DNA from: an uncultured Bacteroidales bacterium
GTDB taxonomy: Bacteria; Bacteroidota; Bacteroidia; Bacteroidales; Muribaculaceae
DNA: 64,000 bases
Reading direction: 5' to 3'
NCBI GenBank assembly: GCA_902800715.1
Contig: CADCFN010000011.1
Coordinates: forward strand, 62,001 to 126,000
Below the pieces are notes generated by a model that worked only from the letters and a program-made list of their open reading frames with translations, ran no database searches and was not told the DNA's origin. How positions within the stretch are numbered: position 1 is the first letter of the stretch; each line of letters starts with the position of its first letter. The translations under genes and the position numbers were made by a program. Shown in pieces: positions 17,309 to 26,109 of this stretch.

Positions 17309-18448
17309 TTACCGTTGACCCGTTAAAATGCCGCATAGCCTGGGTGTGAATTTCCTCAGCAGCCAATAGAGCAGAACGCAGATGACAACAGGGAGAATCG
17401 CAGCCAAGAAATACCTGAGTATCAGCATCAGGACACTGCCGTTGCCCAACAAGGATTTAAAGATATTGTAGCTGACTTCAAGCAGCAACGCATGGGCCAC
17501 AAAGATGAAAAAAGTGCTATTGCTGAGCAATGCGGGAATGCGATGACCTTTTTTCACCGCTACTGCAGCCAGTGCCATCATCGCCATGATGCCTGCCAGC
17601 ACAAAGAAAGGACTTATCAAACTAAACTTGGGATTGCCATAAGCATCATAGCCGACAGCCATAACGGTTACTATCCACAAGACAATGGCAACGGTCCAAA
17701 CCAGATAGCGGTATCGCCATGCCAATTGCGGCAGATTGACCTGATTCATGTTCATGTAGGCTCCAGCACCGAAAAAGAACAGCGATGTCGTTGAAAGGCT
17801 CGACCCAATGGGCACAGCCGAAACATAACAGAAGAGCAGTATCAAGAGCCCCCACACCCTCAAGTACCTGAACAGGCACCACAGCAGCGGGGACAGAACC
17901 ATCACCACCATCAGGTCCCTAAGGAACCACAACGGCTGCAAACATGGGCCTGTCATCAACGATGGCACACCAAACCAACTGGGTGGTCCAGGCCATTTAT
18001 GAGAGCACCAATACAATGACCAGAAATCATTATTGAAAATCAAGCCCGTTGCCTCATGAAATCCCGCGTGGCGCACGAATGCCAGAAATAGTGCCACAAT
18101 AGCAATGGTATTCCACAGCACAAACGGCACCAGCAATGTCTTGCAACGCTTACGCAGCTTACCGAGATAGACGCTCCAATTCCAGTCATGCAGGCGGTTA
18201 AAGAACAAGTATCCGGAAATAAAAAAGAACATGGGCACAGCAGTCTGTGCCAACGTCAGGCTGATTGCCCGCCTCAACATGTCATACAGGCCAATGCCCG
18301 CAAGATTTGAATTGGACATGATGCCAGGCGCATTGACGTGGACAAACACGACCAAAACCATCAACGGGAACCTCAACCAATTGAATACCTCATATTGCGA
18401 TTCCAGTGGATTCTTCTGTACTCTATCGTTTCCCAATGCCATGCTCAT
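17309..18448 (-). CDS. Membrane acyltransferase family 3 protein
   Basis: A 379-residue polytopic protein with about ten hydrophobic helices. The opening FNWLRFPLMVLVVFVHVNAP has the active-site His in the first membrane helix, and FFISGYLFFNRL and the neighbouring KLRKRCKTLLVPF fit the Acyltransf_3 family, which moves acetyl or other acyl groups onto sugars, peptidoglycan or lipids. The substrate cannot be predicted. It stands alone, with its own promoter at 18501-18534 and no glycan genes nearby. Two further members lie at 46396 and 61451. Met1 and Met3 are both usable starts. Confidence 0.85.
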   Translation of the reverse strand: MSMALGNDRVQKNPLESQYEVFNWLRFPLMVLVVFVHVNAPGIMSNSNLAGIGLYDMLRRAISLTLAQTAVPMFFFISGYLFFNRLHDWNWSVYLGKLRKRCKTLLVPFVLWNTIAIVALFLAFVRHAGFHEATGLIFNNDFWSLYWCSHKWPGPPSWFGVPSLMTGPCLQPLWFLRDLMVVMVLSPLLWCLFRYLRVWGLLILLFCYVSAVPIGSSLSTTSLFFFGAGAYMNMNQVNLPQLAWRYRYLVWTVAIVLWIVTVMAVGYDAYGNPKFSLISPFFVLAGIMAMMALAAVAVKKGHRIPALLSNSTFFIFVAHALLLEVSYNIFKSLLGNGSVLMLILRYFLAAILPVVICVLLYWLLRKFTPRLCGILTGQR

Positions 18449-18500
18449 TAACTTCCATCACGTGAATGAGGTTAACGCCTCAATCAGCAGGATGCAAGTG

Positions 18501-18534
18501 CAAAGTTACAACATTTCTTGTGACTTTCATCAAA
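18501..18534 (-). promoter_or_regulatory. Promoter of the acyltransferase gene
   Basis: On the minus strand TTTG (18531-18534) and TAACTTTG (18501-18508) are 22 bp apart, slightly long but with perfect boxes. The leader would be about 45 nt. Confidence 0.5.
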
Positions 18535-18550
18535 TAGTCACATGACCAAT

Positions 18551-18589
18551 AAAAAAGAACTCTGGAAACGATGGGCGTTTCCAGAGTTC
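18551..18589 (-). terminator. Terminator of the aquaporin gene
   Basis: A perfect 14-bp stem (18557-18570 with 18576-18589, core CTCTGGAAACG) around an ATGGG loop, followed on the minus strand by six T residues (18556-18551). It also lies just upstream of the acyltransferase promoter and isolates it. Confidence 0.85.
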
Positions 18590-18613
18590 ATCTTTTACTC
18601 TACAAAGTACTCA

Positions 18614-19303
18614 TTACTCGGCTTTCTTGTCACAGTTGCAGTCGATGATCTTCCAAATGAAGGCAGCCAAAGCGCCACCTACCAGCGGGCCAACGATGAA
18701 AATCCACAAGTTAGCGAGCGCAGTGCCACCCTGGAATATGGCAGGAGCAATGGAGCGAGCGGGATTCACCGAGGTGCCGGTGTAGCGGATGCATACCAGG
18801 TGAACGAGAACCAGCGACAAACCGATGGCGAGACCAGCAAAGTTGTTGGTTGCACCATTGGTCTTGGCTGTAGCACCCAGCACAACAAGTACAAACACGC
18901 AGGTGAAGATAATCTCGGCCAACAAGCCGCCAATCATCGACACACCCTCCTGCAAGTCATTGGCACCAGTGCCTTCCATGCCCATCACGTTGGAAGTGAG
19001 CAAGTAAAGCAGTGCCGAGCCAATGAACGCACCGATGATTTGGAAAATGATGTACATGCCACAATCCTTAGCGCTCATGCGACCACTCAGGAACACACCC
19101 AGCGTGATGGCGGGGTTGATGTGGCAACCGCTGATACCACCGATGGTGTAAGCCATGGCAACAACAGCAAGACCAAAAGCGAATGCGGTGCCGACAACGG
19201 CAGGAATGTTAGTAATCGGATTACAACCCAGACTGACAGCAACGCCACAGCCCATGAGAACAAGCACCATAGTGCCCACCATTTCTGCTAAATACTTCTT
19301 CAT
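18614..19303 (-). CDS. aqpZ: Aquaporin (MIP family)
   Basis: A 229-residue channel with six membrane helices and both NPA boxes: GCHINPAITLG (first half-helix) and GTSVNPARSIAPAIF (second). The Arg after the second NPA is the selectivity-filter arginine, and His rather than Gly or Asp at nearby filter positions favours a water channel (AqpZ type) over a glycerol facilitator. The C terminus ends in a short Cys/Lys tail. The gene diverges from the Ugd-like gene with back-to-back promoters and ends in a strong terminator. Function in osmotic adjustment is inferred from the family. Confidence 0.93.
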   Translation of the reverse strand: MKKYLAEMVGTMVLVLMGCGVAVSLGCNPITNIPAVVGTAFAFGLAVVAMAYTIGGISGCHINPAITLGVFLSGRMSAKDCGMYIIFQIIGAFIGSALLYLLTSNVMGMEGTGANDLQEGVSMIGGLLAEIIFTCVFVLVVLGATAKTNGATNNFAGLAIGLSLVLVHLVCIRYTGTSVNPARSIAPAIFQGGTALANLWIFIVGPLVGGALAAFIWKIIDCNCDKKAE

Positions 19304-19381
19304 AGGTTAAAAAGAGAATTATTATTTGTTAAACATGTTGATTTACAATCATTAGGATGAAAAACCTTTTTTAGCGATTGG

Positions 19382-19413
19382 CAAACTTAGCATTTTTTAA
19401 TGAAAAGCACAAG
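19382..19413 (-). promoter_or_regulatory. Promoter of aqpZ, back to back with the ugd-like gene
   Basis: On the minus strand CTTG (19410-19413) and TAAGTTTG (19382-19389) are 20 bp apart. A plus-strand TATATTTG at 19434-19441 serves the divergent gene, so both transcripts start within this about 100-bp region. Confidence 0.6.
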
Positions 19414-19475
19414 AAAAAACAATAAAAACTTACTATATTTGCAAATTAAATAGATTGACAACTAGATTCAGCCAT

Positions 19476-20792
19476 ATGAATGTATTAATAGTAGGAACAG
19501 GATATGTGGGTCTGGTGAGCGGAACTTGCTTCGCCGACCTGGGTGTGAACGTGACCTGTGTGGACCGTGACAGCCAAAAGATCAACCGCCTGGTCTATGG
19601 TGCCATTCCCATTTACGAGCCAGGATTGGACAATATGATCAACCGCAACGTCACAGACAAACGCCTCACATTCTCGAGTGACTATAAACAAGGTTTCATA
19701 GACCAGGACTATGTCTTCTGTGCCATCGATACGACCGCCAGCGAAGACGGTTCCACCGATTTGACACCCATTCTGGACATCGCCAAGGACTTCGGCGAGA
19801 GTATCACTCGTTACAGCGTGTTTGTCATCAAGTCCACAGTACCTGTAGGCACAGCACAGCATGTGACAAAAATCATTACCGAGGCGCTTGAGGCACGCGG
19901 TGCTCAGGATATCAAATTTGATGTGGCAAGCAACCCCGACTTCCTTACCGAGGGCAACGGCATCAAGGACTTCATGAAGCCTGACCGCATCGTCATCGGC
20001 ACAGAGACAGCCACAGCACGGCAAGCCATGGAACGCCTGTACCGCACCATCCTGATGCACAACAACCGCACGGTCATCTACACCGACACACGCACTGCCG
20101 AGATGATTAAATATGCCGCCACCTCGATGCTCGCCACCCGTGTGAGCTTCATGAACGAGATTGCAAACCTGTGCGAGATTGTGGGCGCCGACATCAATGT
20201 GGTGCGCCACGGTGTGGGCTCCGACAGCCGCATCGGTCCAAAATATATCTTCCCGGGCTGCGGCTACGGCGGCACACTGTTCCCTCAGGACATCAACGAC
20301 TTGATAAAAATCGGCAGCGAACACAACTTCGACATGGAGATTCTCAAGGCCGTGGAGAATGTCAACGCCCGCCAGAAACGCATCCTCTTCAAGAAACTCA
20401 ACAACCACTTCAAGGGCAACCTTGAGGGCAAGACCGTTGCCCTGTGGGGCCTGAGTTTCAAGCCCGAGACCGACGACATGACTGCTGCCCCCGCCATCGA
20501 CACCATCAACCTGCTTATGGAAGCAGGCTGTCATGTCCGCGTGTATGACCCCGTGGCCATGAATGCCACCAAGCGCCGCTGGAGCAACGTCTATTGCGGA
20601 CTCGACATGTATGATGCCGTCAAGGGTGCCGATGCTGTGCTGTTGCTCACCGAATGGCGCCAATTCCGCATTCCGGCATGGCAAACCGTCAAGAAACTGA
20701 TGAAAACGCCGCTTGTCATCGACGGACGCAATGTGTATGATGGTAACGAGCTTGAGCAACTGGGCTTTACCTATTACTGCATCGGACGATAA
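19476..20792 (+). CDS. UDP-glucose 6-dehydrogenase-like protein with altered active site
   Basis: A 438-residue protein starting MNVLIVGTGYVGLVSGTCFA (Rossmann loop) and keeping the UDP-sugar dehydrogenase layout, including FMKPDRIVIG, AEMIKYAA and ALWGLSFKPETDDM. Key positions differ from working enzymes. The nucleophile motif normally reading GGSCFPKD is GGTLFPQD (Leu268 in place of Cys). Lys212 is kept, but the Asn four residues later is Thr216. The FL(K/R)EG motif is FLTEG, and the Arg normally after TDD(I/M) is Thr. The spacing Lys212-Leu268 equals that of Lys204-Cys260 in the Streptococcus enzyme, so the alignment is secure. Asp272 is retained. It may have lost the two-step oxidation or gained a new activity. 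ATG 19476 is preferred over an upstream TTG. Confidence 0.8.
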   Translation: MNVLIVGTGYVGLVSGTCFADLGVNVTCVDRDSQKINRLVYGAIPIYEPGLDNMINRNVTDKRLTFSSDYKQGFIDQDYVFCAIDTTASEDGSTDLTPILDIAKDFGESITRYSVFVIKSTVPVGTAQHVTKIITEALEARGAQDIKFDVASNPDFLTEGNGIKDFMKPDRIVIGTETATARQAMERLYRTILMHNNRTVIYTDTRTAEMIKYAATSMLATRVSFMNEIANLCEIVGADINVVRHGVGSDSRIGPKYIFPGCGYGGTLFPQDINDLIKIGSEHNFDMEILKAVENVNARQKRILFKKLNNHFKGNLEGKTVALWGLSFKPETDDMTAAPAIDTINLLMEAGCHVRVYDPVAMNATKRRWSNVYCGLDMYDAVKGADAVLLLTEWRQFRIPAWQTVKKLMKTPLVIDGRNVYDGNELEQLGFTYYCIGR

Positions 20793-20800
20793 CCAGACAT

Positions 20801-20845
20801 TCTGGATTGTCTAGACACTCTAGAATTTCTAGATAATCTAGCTTT
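20801..20845 (+). repeat. 9-bp tandem array after the ugd-like gene
   Basis: Five contiguous 9-bp units starting eight bases after the stop: TCTGGATTG, TCTAGACAC, TCTAGAATT, TCTAGATAA, TCTAGCTTT. The shared TCTAGA core is itself palindromic, so units can pair with one another. Confidence 0.85.
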
Positions 20846-20860
20846 TTTGAACATTAACAG

Positions 20861-20888
20861 AAGAACCGCCTCGTGGGGCGGTTCTTTG
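20861..20888. terminator. Bidirectional terminator between ugd-like and porE-like genes
   Basis: AAGAACCGCC (20861-20870) pairs with GGCGGTTCTT (20877-20886); T-rich stretches lie on both sides. It is six bases from the stop of the convergent minus-strand gene. Confidence 0.75.
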
Positions 20889-20893
20889 TTGTT

Positions 20894-22891
20894 CTAATAC
20901 TCGTAGGTGGTGTCGATGACCTGGAACTCGGTTCGTCGGTTAATTTGGTCGGCGGCCTCCCTGTCCTCCTTGCTTAGCTTCTTGATGAATTCCTCGGTCA
21001 GTGTCACGCCTTCCTCAAACTGCGGGTACTGGCTGTGAATGCGCTTGGTGACGGTCTTGGGGCGCGTCTTGCCATAGCCGGCGGGTTTCAGACGCTCCCG
21101 TGGGATACCGTTCTCAACAAGATAGTCCACAACGCTTTGGGCTCGTCGCTGCGACAAGCCGTTATTGTATTTGTCACTACCGATGCGGTCGGTGTGGGCT
21201 GCCATTTCAATGACGATGTTGGGATGGTCCTTCAAGAGCATGACCATGCTGTCAAGTGCCAGTTTGGACTCGTCACGCAATACCGCCTTGTCAAAGTCAT
21301 AGAAGATGTTCTCGACAACCTGTGCCTTGAATGTGGCGGCAAGGATGAAGTCCACGTTGTACTCGGCATCCTCCTCAGCAGCATCGCTCTCAAACTCCTG
21401 ACGCGCGTTCAAGTAGCCATCGGCTCCTGCCAGCATGACATACTTGACGCCTCGCTGCAAGTCGAAGCGGAATGAGCCGTCGGGCTTGGCGGCAGTCTTC
21501 TGGTTGCTGCCGTCGTCACCCACAATGCGGATTACGGCATTGGGGACAGGTTCATCGTCCTTATCTACCACATAGCCCGAAATCCATATCTGCAGGTCGG
21601 GTTTGACGAACCTGAAGATGTGGTCATAACCACGGGCATCGCCACGGTTGCTGGAGAAGTAACCGCTCTCACCCTTACCGAAGGTAATGCCGAAGTCATC
21701 GGCACACGAGTTCATCGGCACACCCATGTTCTCAACGACCCAGCGGTCCATCGAAACCTTGTCGTCCTCGTCACGAGGTTGCAACGTAGCCATGAACAGG
21801 TCAAGACCGCCCATGCCGGGATGACCGTCGCTGGCAAAGTACAACACGCTATCGGTGCGCACATTAGGGAAGCGGTCATTACCCTTGGTATTGATATGCG
21901 GGCCCAGATTCTCAAGGGTACCATGCTTGTCCTTAAGATTGATGCGCCAGATGTCGATGCCACCCTGGCCTCCTGGCATATCACTGGCGAAGTAGAGCCA
22001 GTTGCCGTCGGGGCTGACAAAGGGGTCGGTGTAGTTGCTCAGGGTGTCGGCAGTGATTTCAAACTTCTGCGGAGCACTCCACTTGGCTTCGCTGCGGGTG
22101 CTGGTATAAATTTCGACCGTCGTGGGCCAGTCCTGGCGGACAGCGCGTGCCAGGTACATTGTCGAGCCGTCGGGTGAGAAGGCTGCAGCGCCTTCGTCGT
22201 GTTCAGTATTCAAGCCACCGTCAACGACCTCAGGGCGCGACATGTTGCCTTTATCATCAATCTTAGAGAAAAAGATGTCGCCTTTCTTAGTGCCGCTAAT
22301 CTCACTGCGCAGCTCGCCTGTGGATTTCTCGTTGGTTGAAGTCAGATAGACATACTCCATATTCTTATCCAGGAACATGGGGCAGTAATCGGCACGGCGA
22401 GAATTTAACACCTTGTCCAATTTGACAATATACCGGGAGCCTTCCTCTTTCCACTTGGGAGCCAACTGGCAACCACGTATTCCCACCTTTGCTTCCCAGC
22501 TATTGGGGGCAATCTCCAGATACTGCTGATAGCTGCTGATGGCAGCAGCATACTGACCCTCACGTTGCTGGGCCTGTGCCAGACGCAACATGAGCGTTGT
22601 GTCCTCATATTCATAGCGGATGGCATTCTGGAACGCTGCTGTAGCACGGCTGCCCTGATTGAGTTTCAGGTGGCACATGCCCAACTGGAAAGCCAGTTCG
22701 CCACGAATCCAGGCATCCTCCTTGCGGTTATAACGGTTGTAGAGTTTGCGGTAGATGGTAGCGGCATCAAAGTACTCGCCGCGGTCGTATGCCTCATCTG
22801 CCTCCTTGAGTTTTGGACCCTTGCAGGATGACAGTGACAGCGCCACCGATGCGAGCATCACGCCCACCATAATATAGAGTATCCGTTTCAT
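20894..22891 (-). CDS. porE: PorE-like T9SS envelope lipoprotein (TPR, PD40 propeller, CRD, OmpA)
   Basis: A 665-residue lipoprotein (lipobox LSLSSC, Cys23) with the domain order described for PorE (PG1058) of the type IX secretion system: TPR-like helices (about 25-135, including EADEAYDRGEYFDAATIYR), a WD40-like propeller of PD40 repeats (about 150-420, with FSPDGSTMYLA, VSPDGNWLYFASD and VLYFASDGHPGMGG), a carboxypeptidase-regulatory-like domain (about 430-520) and an OmpA peptidoglycan-binding domain (about 530-650, with AHTDRIGSDKYNNGLSQRRA). PorE is thought to anchor the T9SS ring to peptidoglycan. Several Bacteroidetes OmpA/PD40 lipoproteins share parts of this layout, so a T9SS role is likely but not proven; proteins with T9SS tails elsewhere in the window support it. 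Confidence 0.75.
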   Translation of the reverse strand: MKRILYIMVGVMLASVALSLSSCKGPKLKEADEAYDRGEYFDAATIYRKLYNRYNRKEDAWIRGELAFQLGMCHLKLNQGSRATAAFQNAIRYEYEDTTLMLRLAQAQQREGQYAAAISSYQQYLEIAPNSWEAKVGIRGCQLAPKWKEEGSRYIVKLDKVLNSRRADYCPMFLDKNMEYVYLTSTNEKSTGELRSEISGTKKGDIFFSKIDDKGNMSRPEVVDGGLNTEHDEGAAAFSPDGSTMYLARAVRQDWPTTVEIYTSTRSEAKWSAPQKFEITADTLSNYTDPFVSPDGNWLYFASDMPGGQGGIDIWRINLKDKHGTLENLGPHINTKGNDRFPNVRTDSVLYFASDGHPGMGGLDLFMATLQPRDEDDKVSMDRWVVENMGVPMNSCADDFGITFGKGESGYFSSNRGDARGYDHIFRFVKPDLQIWISGYVVDKDDEPVPNAVIRIVGDDGSNQKTAAKPDGSFRFDLQRGVKYVMLAGADGYLNARQEFESDAAEEDAEYNVDFILAATFKAQVVENIFYDFDKAVLRDESKLALDSMVMLLKDHPNIVIEMAAHTDRIGSDKYNNGLSQRRAQSVVDYLVENGIPRERLKPAGYGKTRPKTVTKRIHSQYPQFEEGVTLTEEFIKKLSKEDREAADQINRRTEFQVIDTTYEY

Positions 22892-22908
22892 GAAAATGAG
22901 TTGCTATA

Positions 22909-22933
22909 GCTTTATCTTAAAAAACGATAAAGC
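22909..22933 (-). promoter_or_regulatory. Hairpin in the leader of the porE-like gene
   Basis: GCTTTATC (22909-22916) pairs with GATAAAGC (22926-22933), 18 bp upstream of the porE-like start codon and 67 bp after the upstream gene. It lacks a T tract on the minus strand, so it may be a leader structure rather than a terminator. Confidence 0.3.
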
Positions 22934-22999
22934 ACCCCTTTTTATTGTATCACTCCCAGCTAAAGGCTACTTGTAGTCCCGGCTCTCAACAGTACAAGG

Positions 23000-23818
23000 T
23001 TATTCACTATAACTCCTCGTCACAGTCATCTGGTGCTTGCCGTCGAAAGAGACGCTCACGCGGGTGTAGCGACCGTGAGTGTCGATGTCGTAGTCAAACT
23101 TGCGCTCATGCACCACATCATTCCCTTTCAATTCTTCGATGGAGATGAGAAATTTCTTGCCGGTAGCCGTGTCAAAGTCGTAGTGGTAGCGGAATGCCTT
23201 GCCACCAGCTTCTTCACGCACCACATAGCCGCCCTGATAGAGCAAAATGCGTTTGTCGCCCTTGGTAGAGGTGATGACGCGCTTGGTGAGTTGGCCTTTT
23301 TCATTGAAGGTGTAATCCTGGCGGGTGCCGTTGCTGCCCTTGATGCTCTCGCGTCGTCCGTGCTCGCCATAAATGGGTGCATAGGTGATTGTGCGGCTCT
23401 TGCTCTTGCTCTGCTTGAGAGTGAAGCCCAGCACCTCATCGTAGGAATAAGTATAATCCACTACCGTCTTAGCGCCCTTTCCGCCCTGGATAGAGGACTG
23501 GGTGAGCAGGCCTAGCTTATTGAACAGGAACACGTTGTCGCGACGCGTGCCATCGGCCATGACAACCTGCTCGTCAACACGCCCAGTGCAGCCGTTGAAA
23601 CCCAAGTCCAGGTGCTCAATGCGGTAACTGTGGGTGGGATTGTTCACCAGGTTGGTATAGAAGAGCTTGACGGCGGTGTCGGGGGTGCGCATGGTGTCGA
23701 TGTAGGCTGCGAGTTCCTCAAGAGAGACCTGCTGACTCGTCAGCGAACGGTCCTGAGCGCTTATCGCCCCTATTGTCATCAAGGCCAACGTGGCCAGCAG
23801 TATAAATCTAGTTCTCAT
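23000..23818 (-). CDS. Exported protein with RHS/YD-like repeat pattern, unknown function
   Basis: A 272-residue protein with a signal peptide (MRTRFILLATLALMTIGAIS, then AQD). The mature part is rich in short beta strands with Tyr-Asp and G-x-L-T motifs (VVDYTYSYDEVLG, YTFNEKGQLTKRV, YHYDFDTATGKK, FDYDIDTHGRYTRV), reminiscent of the YD repeats of RHS-like proteins, but too few and too irregular to assign. No catalytic motif is seen. It lies 108 bp upstream of the porE-like gene on the same strand and could share function or transcription with it. It has a good promoter of its own. It is expected in the periplasm or on the surface. Confidence 0.6.
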   Translation of the reverse strand: MRTRFILLATLALMTIGAISAQDRSLTSQQVSLEELAAYIDTMRTPDTAVKLFYTNLVNNPTHSYRIEHLDLGFNGCTGRVDEQVVMADGTRRDNVFLFNKLGLLTQSSIQGGKGAKTVVDYTYSYDEVLGFTLKQSKSKSRTITYAPIYGEHGRRESIKGSNGTRQDYTFNEKGQLTKRVITSTKGDKRILLYQGGYVVREEAGGKAFRYHYDFDTATGKKFLISIEELKGNDVVHERKFDYDIDTHGRYTRVSVSFDGKHQMTVTRSYSE

Positions 23819-23846
23819 CTTTTCGTCATGTTTAATGTTAGGGCTA

Positions 23847-23877
23847 CAAAGATAACTAAAATCTTCAATCTCACAAA
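23847..23877 (-). promoter_or_regulatory. Promoter of the exported YD-like protein gene
   Basis: On the minus strand TTTG (23874-23877) and TATCTTTG (23847-23854) are 19 bp apart, a full match to the consensus. Confidence 0.65.
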
Positions 23878-24057
23878 AAAACGCACATTTCCAGAGCTGA
23901 ATGGTGCATGATTGTGGTTTTTTGCCTATCTTCGCAGTTTGAATTAATTAGCCTTCGCTTTAGCAAAACTCAAGTATATTTGGTTTTGTTTTCGGCTTGA
24001 ACTAATTATGTTAACCGTCTAAAACAACCTAATTATATCAACATCATCATTTTATTT

Positions 24058-25881
24058 ATGAAAGACGAAGAAATTATTGTTCAAGAACAGCAAGACGACA
24101 TGTCGTTGCCCGAGAACGCCGCGCGCGAGCTCAAGCCGGGGGAGAAATATGTCCCCATCTTGAAGCCCGACAAGACGTATCCCGAGATTACGCCCTACAG
24201 CGTCTCGCTGGGTCTGATTATGGCGGTCATCTTCAGTGCCGCAGCAGCCTATCTGGGCCTCAAGGTGGGCCAGGTGTTTGAGGCTGCCATCCCCATCGCC
24301 ATTATTGCCGCCGGCATTGGTGCAGCGACCAAACGCAAGAACTCGCTGGGCGAGAATGTCATCATCCAGTCGATTGGTGCCGCATCGGGCATTATCGTGG
24401 CTGGTGCCATCTTCACCCTGCCTGCCCTCTACATCCTGCAGGCCGAGTACCCCGAAATCACCGTGAACTTCTTGGAAGTCTTCCTCAGTTCATTGCTGGG
24501 TGGCTGCTTGGGAATTTTGTTCTTCATCCCCTTCCGCAAGTACTTCGTGAGCGACATGCACGGCAAGTTCCCGTTCCCCGAGGCCACCGCGACCACCCAG
24601 GTGCTCGTCAGCAACAACGTGAAGATGATCTTCAAGATTAACACCGGTGCCGCTGTGCTGGGTCTGGGCTACATCATCGGCCTGCCCTATGCCTTCATCA
24701 TTTTTGCCGGTAGTGCCTTTATCTGGTGGATTATCGTTCCTCTCATGGGCATGAATCCCGAGTTTGCCCAAATGGCTCCCGAAGATATCTTTGCTGGCGG
24801 TGCACGCTACATCGGTATCGGCGGTATCGCAATGAGCGGTATCATCGGCATCGTCAAGTCGTGGGGTGTTATTAAGAACGCCGCCGGTCTTGCTGGACAG
24901 GCATTGAAGGGCCAGGACCAGAATGTGAAAGTGGAACGCCACCAGCGTGACATCTCCATGAAGGTCCTCGTGTTTGCCCTCTTGGCTGCCCTGCTGGTCA
25001 CCTTCGTGTTCTTCTACATCGGTGTCATCCACAACCTGGTGCAGACCATCGTGGCATTCCTCGTTGTGCTGGTGATTGCCTTCCTGTTCACCACTGTGGC
25101 AGCTAACGCTATCGCCATCGTGGGTAGTAACCCCGTGTCGGGTATGACCCTGATGACCCTCATCGTGGCCAGCGTCATCTTTGTCGCTATCGGTCTCGAA
25201 GGCTCTAAGGGTATCGTTGCCGCCATGGTCATCGGTGGTGTGGTTTGCACCGCATTGTCGATGGCTGGTGGTATGGTCACCGATATGAAGATCGGTTACT
25301 GGATTGGCACCACGCCCGCCAAGCAGCAGACGTGGAAGTTCGTCGGCACACTCGTGTCGGCAGCCACCGTCGGCGGTGTGATGATGATTCTGAACGAGGC
25401 ATACGGCTTCACCGGCCCCGACGCCATGGTAGCCCCCCAGGCTAACGCCATGGCCGCCGTTATCAAGCCCCTGATGATGGGTGGTGAGACGCCATGGTTA
25501 CTCTACGGCGTGGGTGCTATCCTCGCCCTGTTGCTCAACTGGCTCAAGGTGCCTGCCCTGCCCTTCTCGCTTGGTATGTTCATCCCCTTGCAGTTGAATG
25601 CCCCGCTGCTTGTCGGCGCCATCATCAGCTGGTTCGTCGGCAGCCGCAGCAAGGATGAGAAGGTCAACGCCGCCCGCAAGGAGCGTGGCACGCTGTTGGC
25701 CAGTGGTTTCATCGCCGGTGGTGCCCTCATGGGTGTTGTCAGCGCAGCGATGATTTTCTTCGGCTTCAAGTACGAGAATCCGCTGGGCGACACTGCCAGC
25801 AACATCCTGGGCATTGTCATGTACATCGCCCTGATTCTCTTCCTTGCCGTTTCCTGCCTGCGCGCCAAGAAAGAGGACTAA
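24058..25881 (+). CDS. OPT family oligopeptide transporter
   Basis: A 607-residue polytopic protein with about 14-16 membrane helices. The opening after a charged tail, YPEITPYSVSLGLIMAVIFS, then AYLGLKVGQVFEAAIPI, is diagnostic for bacterial members of the OPT family (TIGR00733-like), which import oligopeptides or metal chelates by proton symport. KFPFPEATATTQVL and the GYWIGTTPAKQQTWKF block are further family signatures. No peptidase or regulator is adjacent. A TATATTTG box at 23975-23982 lies in the A+T-rich leader. The substrate is not predictable from sequence. Confidence 0.9.
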   Translation: MKDEEIIVQEQQDDMSLPENAARELKPGEKYVPILKPDKTYPEITPYSVSLGLIMAVIFSAAAAYLGLKVGQVFEAAIPIAIIAAGIGAATKRKNSLGENVIIQSIGAASGIIVAGAIFTLPALYILQAEYPEITVNFLEVFLSSLLGGCLGILFFIPFRKYFVSDMHGKFPFPEATATTQVLVSNNVKMIFKINTGAAVLGLGYIIGLPYAFIIFAGSAFIWWIIVPLMGMNPEFAQMAPEDIFAGGARYIGIGGIAMSGIIGIVKSWGVIKNAAGLAGQALKGQDQNVKVERHQRDISMKVLVFALLAALLVTFVFFYIGVIHNLVQTIVAFLVVLVIAFLFTTVAANAIAIVGSNPVSGMTLMTLIVASVIFVAIGLEGSKGIVAAMVIGGVVCTALSMAGGMVTDMKIGYWIGTTPAKQQTWKFVGTLVSAATVGGVMMILNEAYGFTGPDAMVAPQANAMAAVIKPLMMGGETPWLLYGVGAILALLLNWLKVPALPFSLGMFIPLQLNAPLLVGAIISWFVGSRSKDEKVNAARKERGTLLASGFIAGGALMGVVSAAMIFFGFKYENPLGDTASNILGIVMYIALILFLAVSCLRAKKED

Positions 25882-25909
25882 TCACGGTATCACAAGAAAA
25901 CAATAAAGA

Positions 25910-25978
25910 CAACTGGAACAACTCAAACAACTGTCAATCAAAAAGATAGTTGTCCAAGTCGTTCCAGTTGTTTTTTTT
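25910..25978 (+). terminator. Terminator built of 9-bp repeats after the OPT gene
   Basis: CAACTGGAAC (25910-25919) pairs with GTTCCAGTTG (25961-25970), followed by eight T residues. The sequence between is in 9-bp phase (AACTGGAAC, AACTCAAAC, AACTGTCAA, then complementary units), so the hairpin arms are themselves short tandem repeats. A close relative lies after the next gene (27648-27706). Confidence 0.75.
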
Positions 25979-26005
25979 ATTATAAAAATGGCTGGCCCTT
26001 TATTT

Positions 26006-26037
26006 TTTGCACTTTCCTTGGGAAAACCTTACCTTTG
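26006..26037 (+). promoter_or_regulatory. Promoter of the BspA repeat lipoprotein gene
   Basis: TTTG (26006-26009) and TACCTTTG (26030-26037) are separated by exactly 20 bp. The leader to ATG 26110 is about 65 nt. Confidence 0.7.
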
Positions 26038-26109
26038 CCATTGGGTTGTAAGCAATCCGCAACCTCGTGTAACAAGACCTGGAAAATAACAACTAAACAA
26101 TACCTCATC

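Noticed and set aside
19485-20759. Minus-strand frame of 424 codons opposite the ugd-like gene
   Set aside because: Long antisense frames are common in this codon usage. It shows no domain and a His/Val-rich composition, while the plus strand is clearly a dehydrogenase-family protein.
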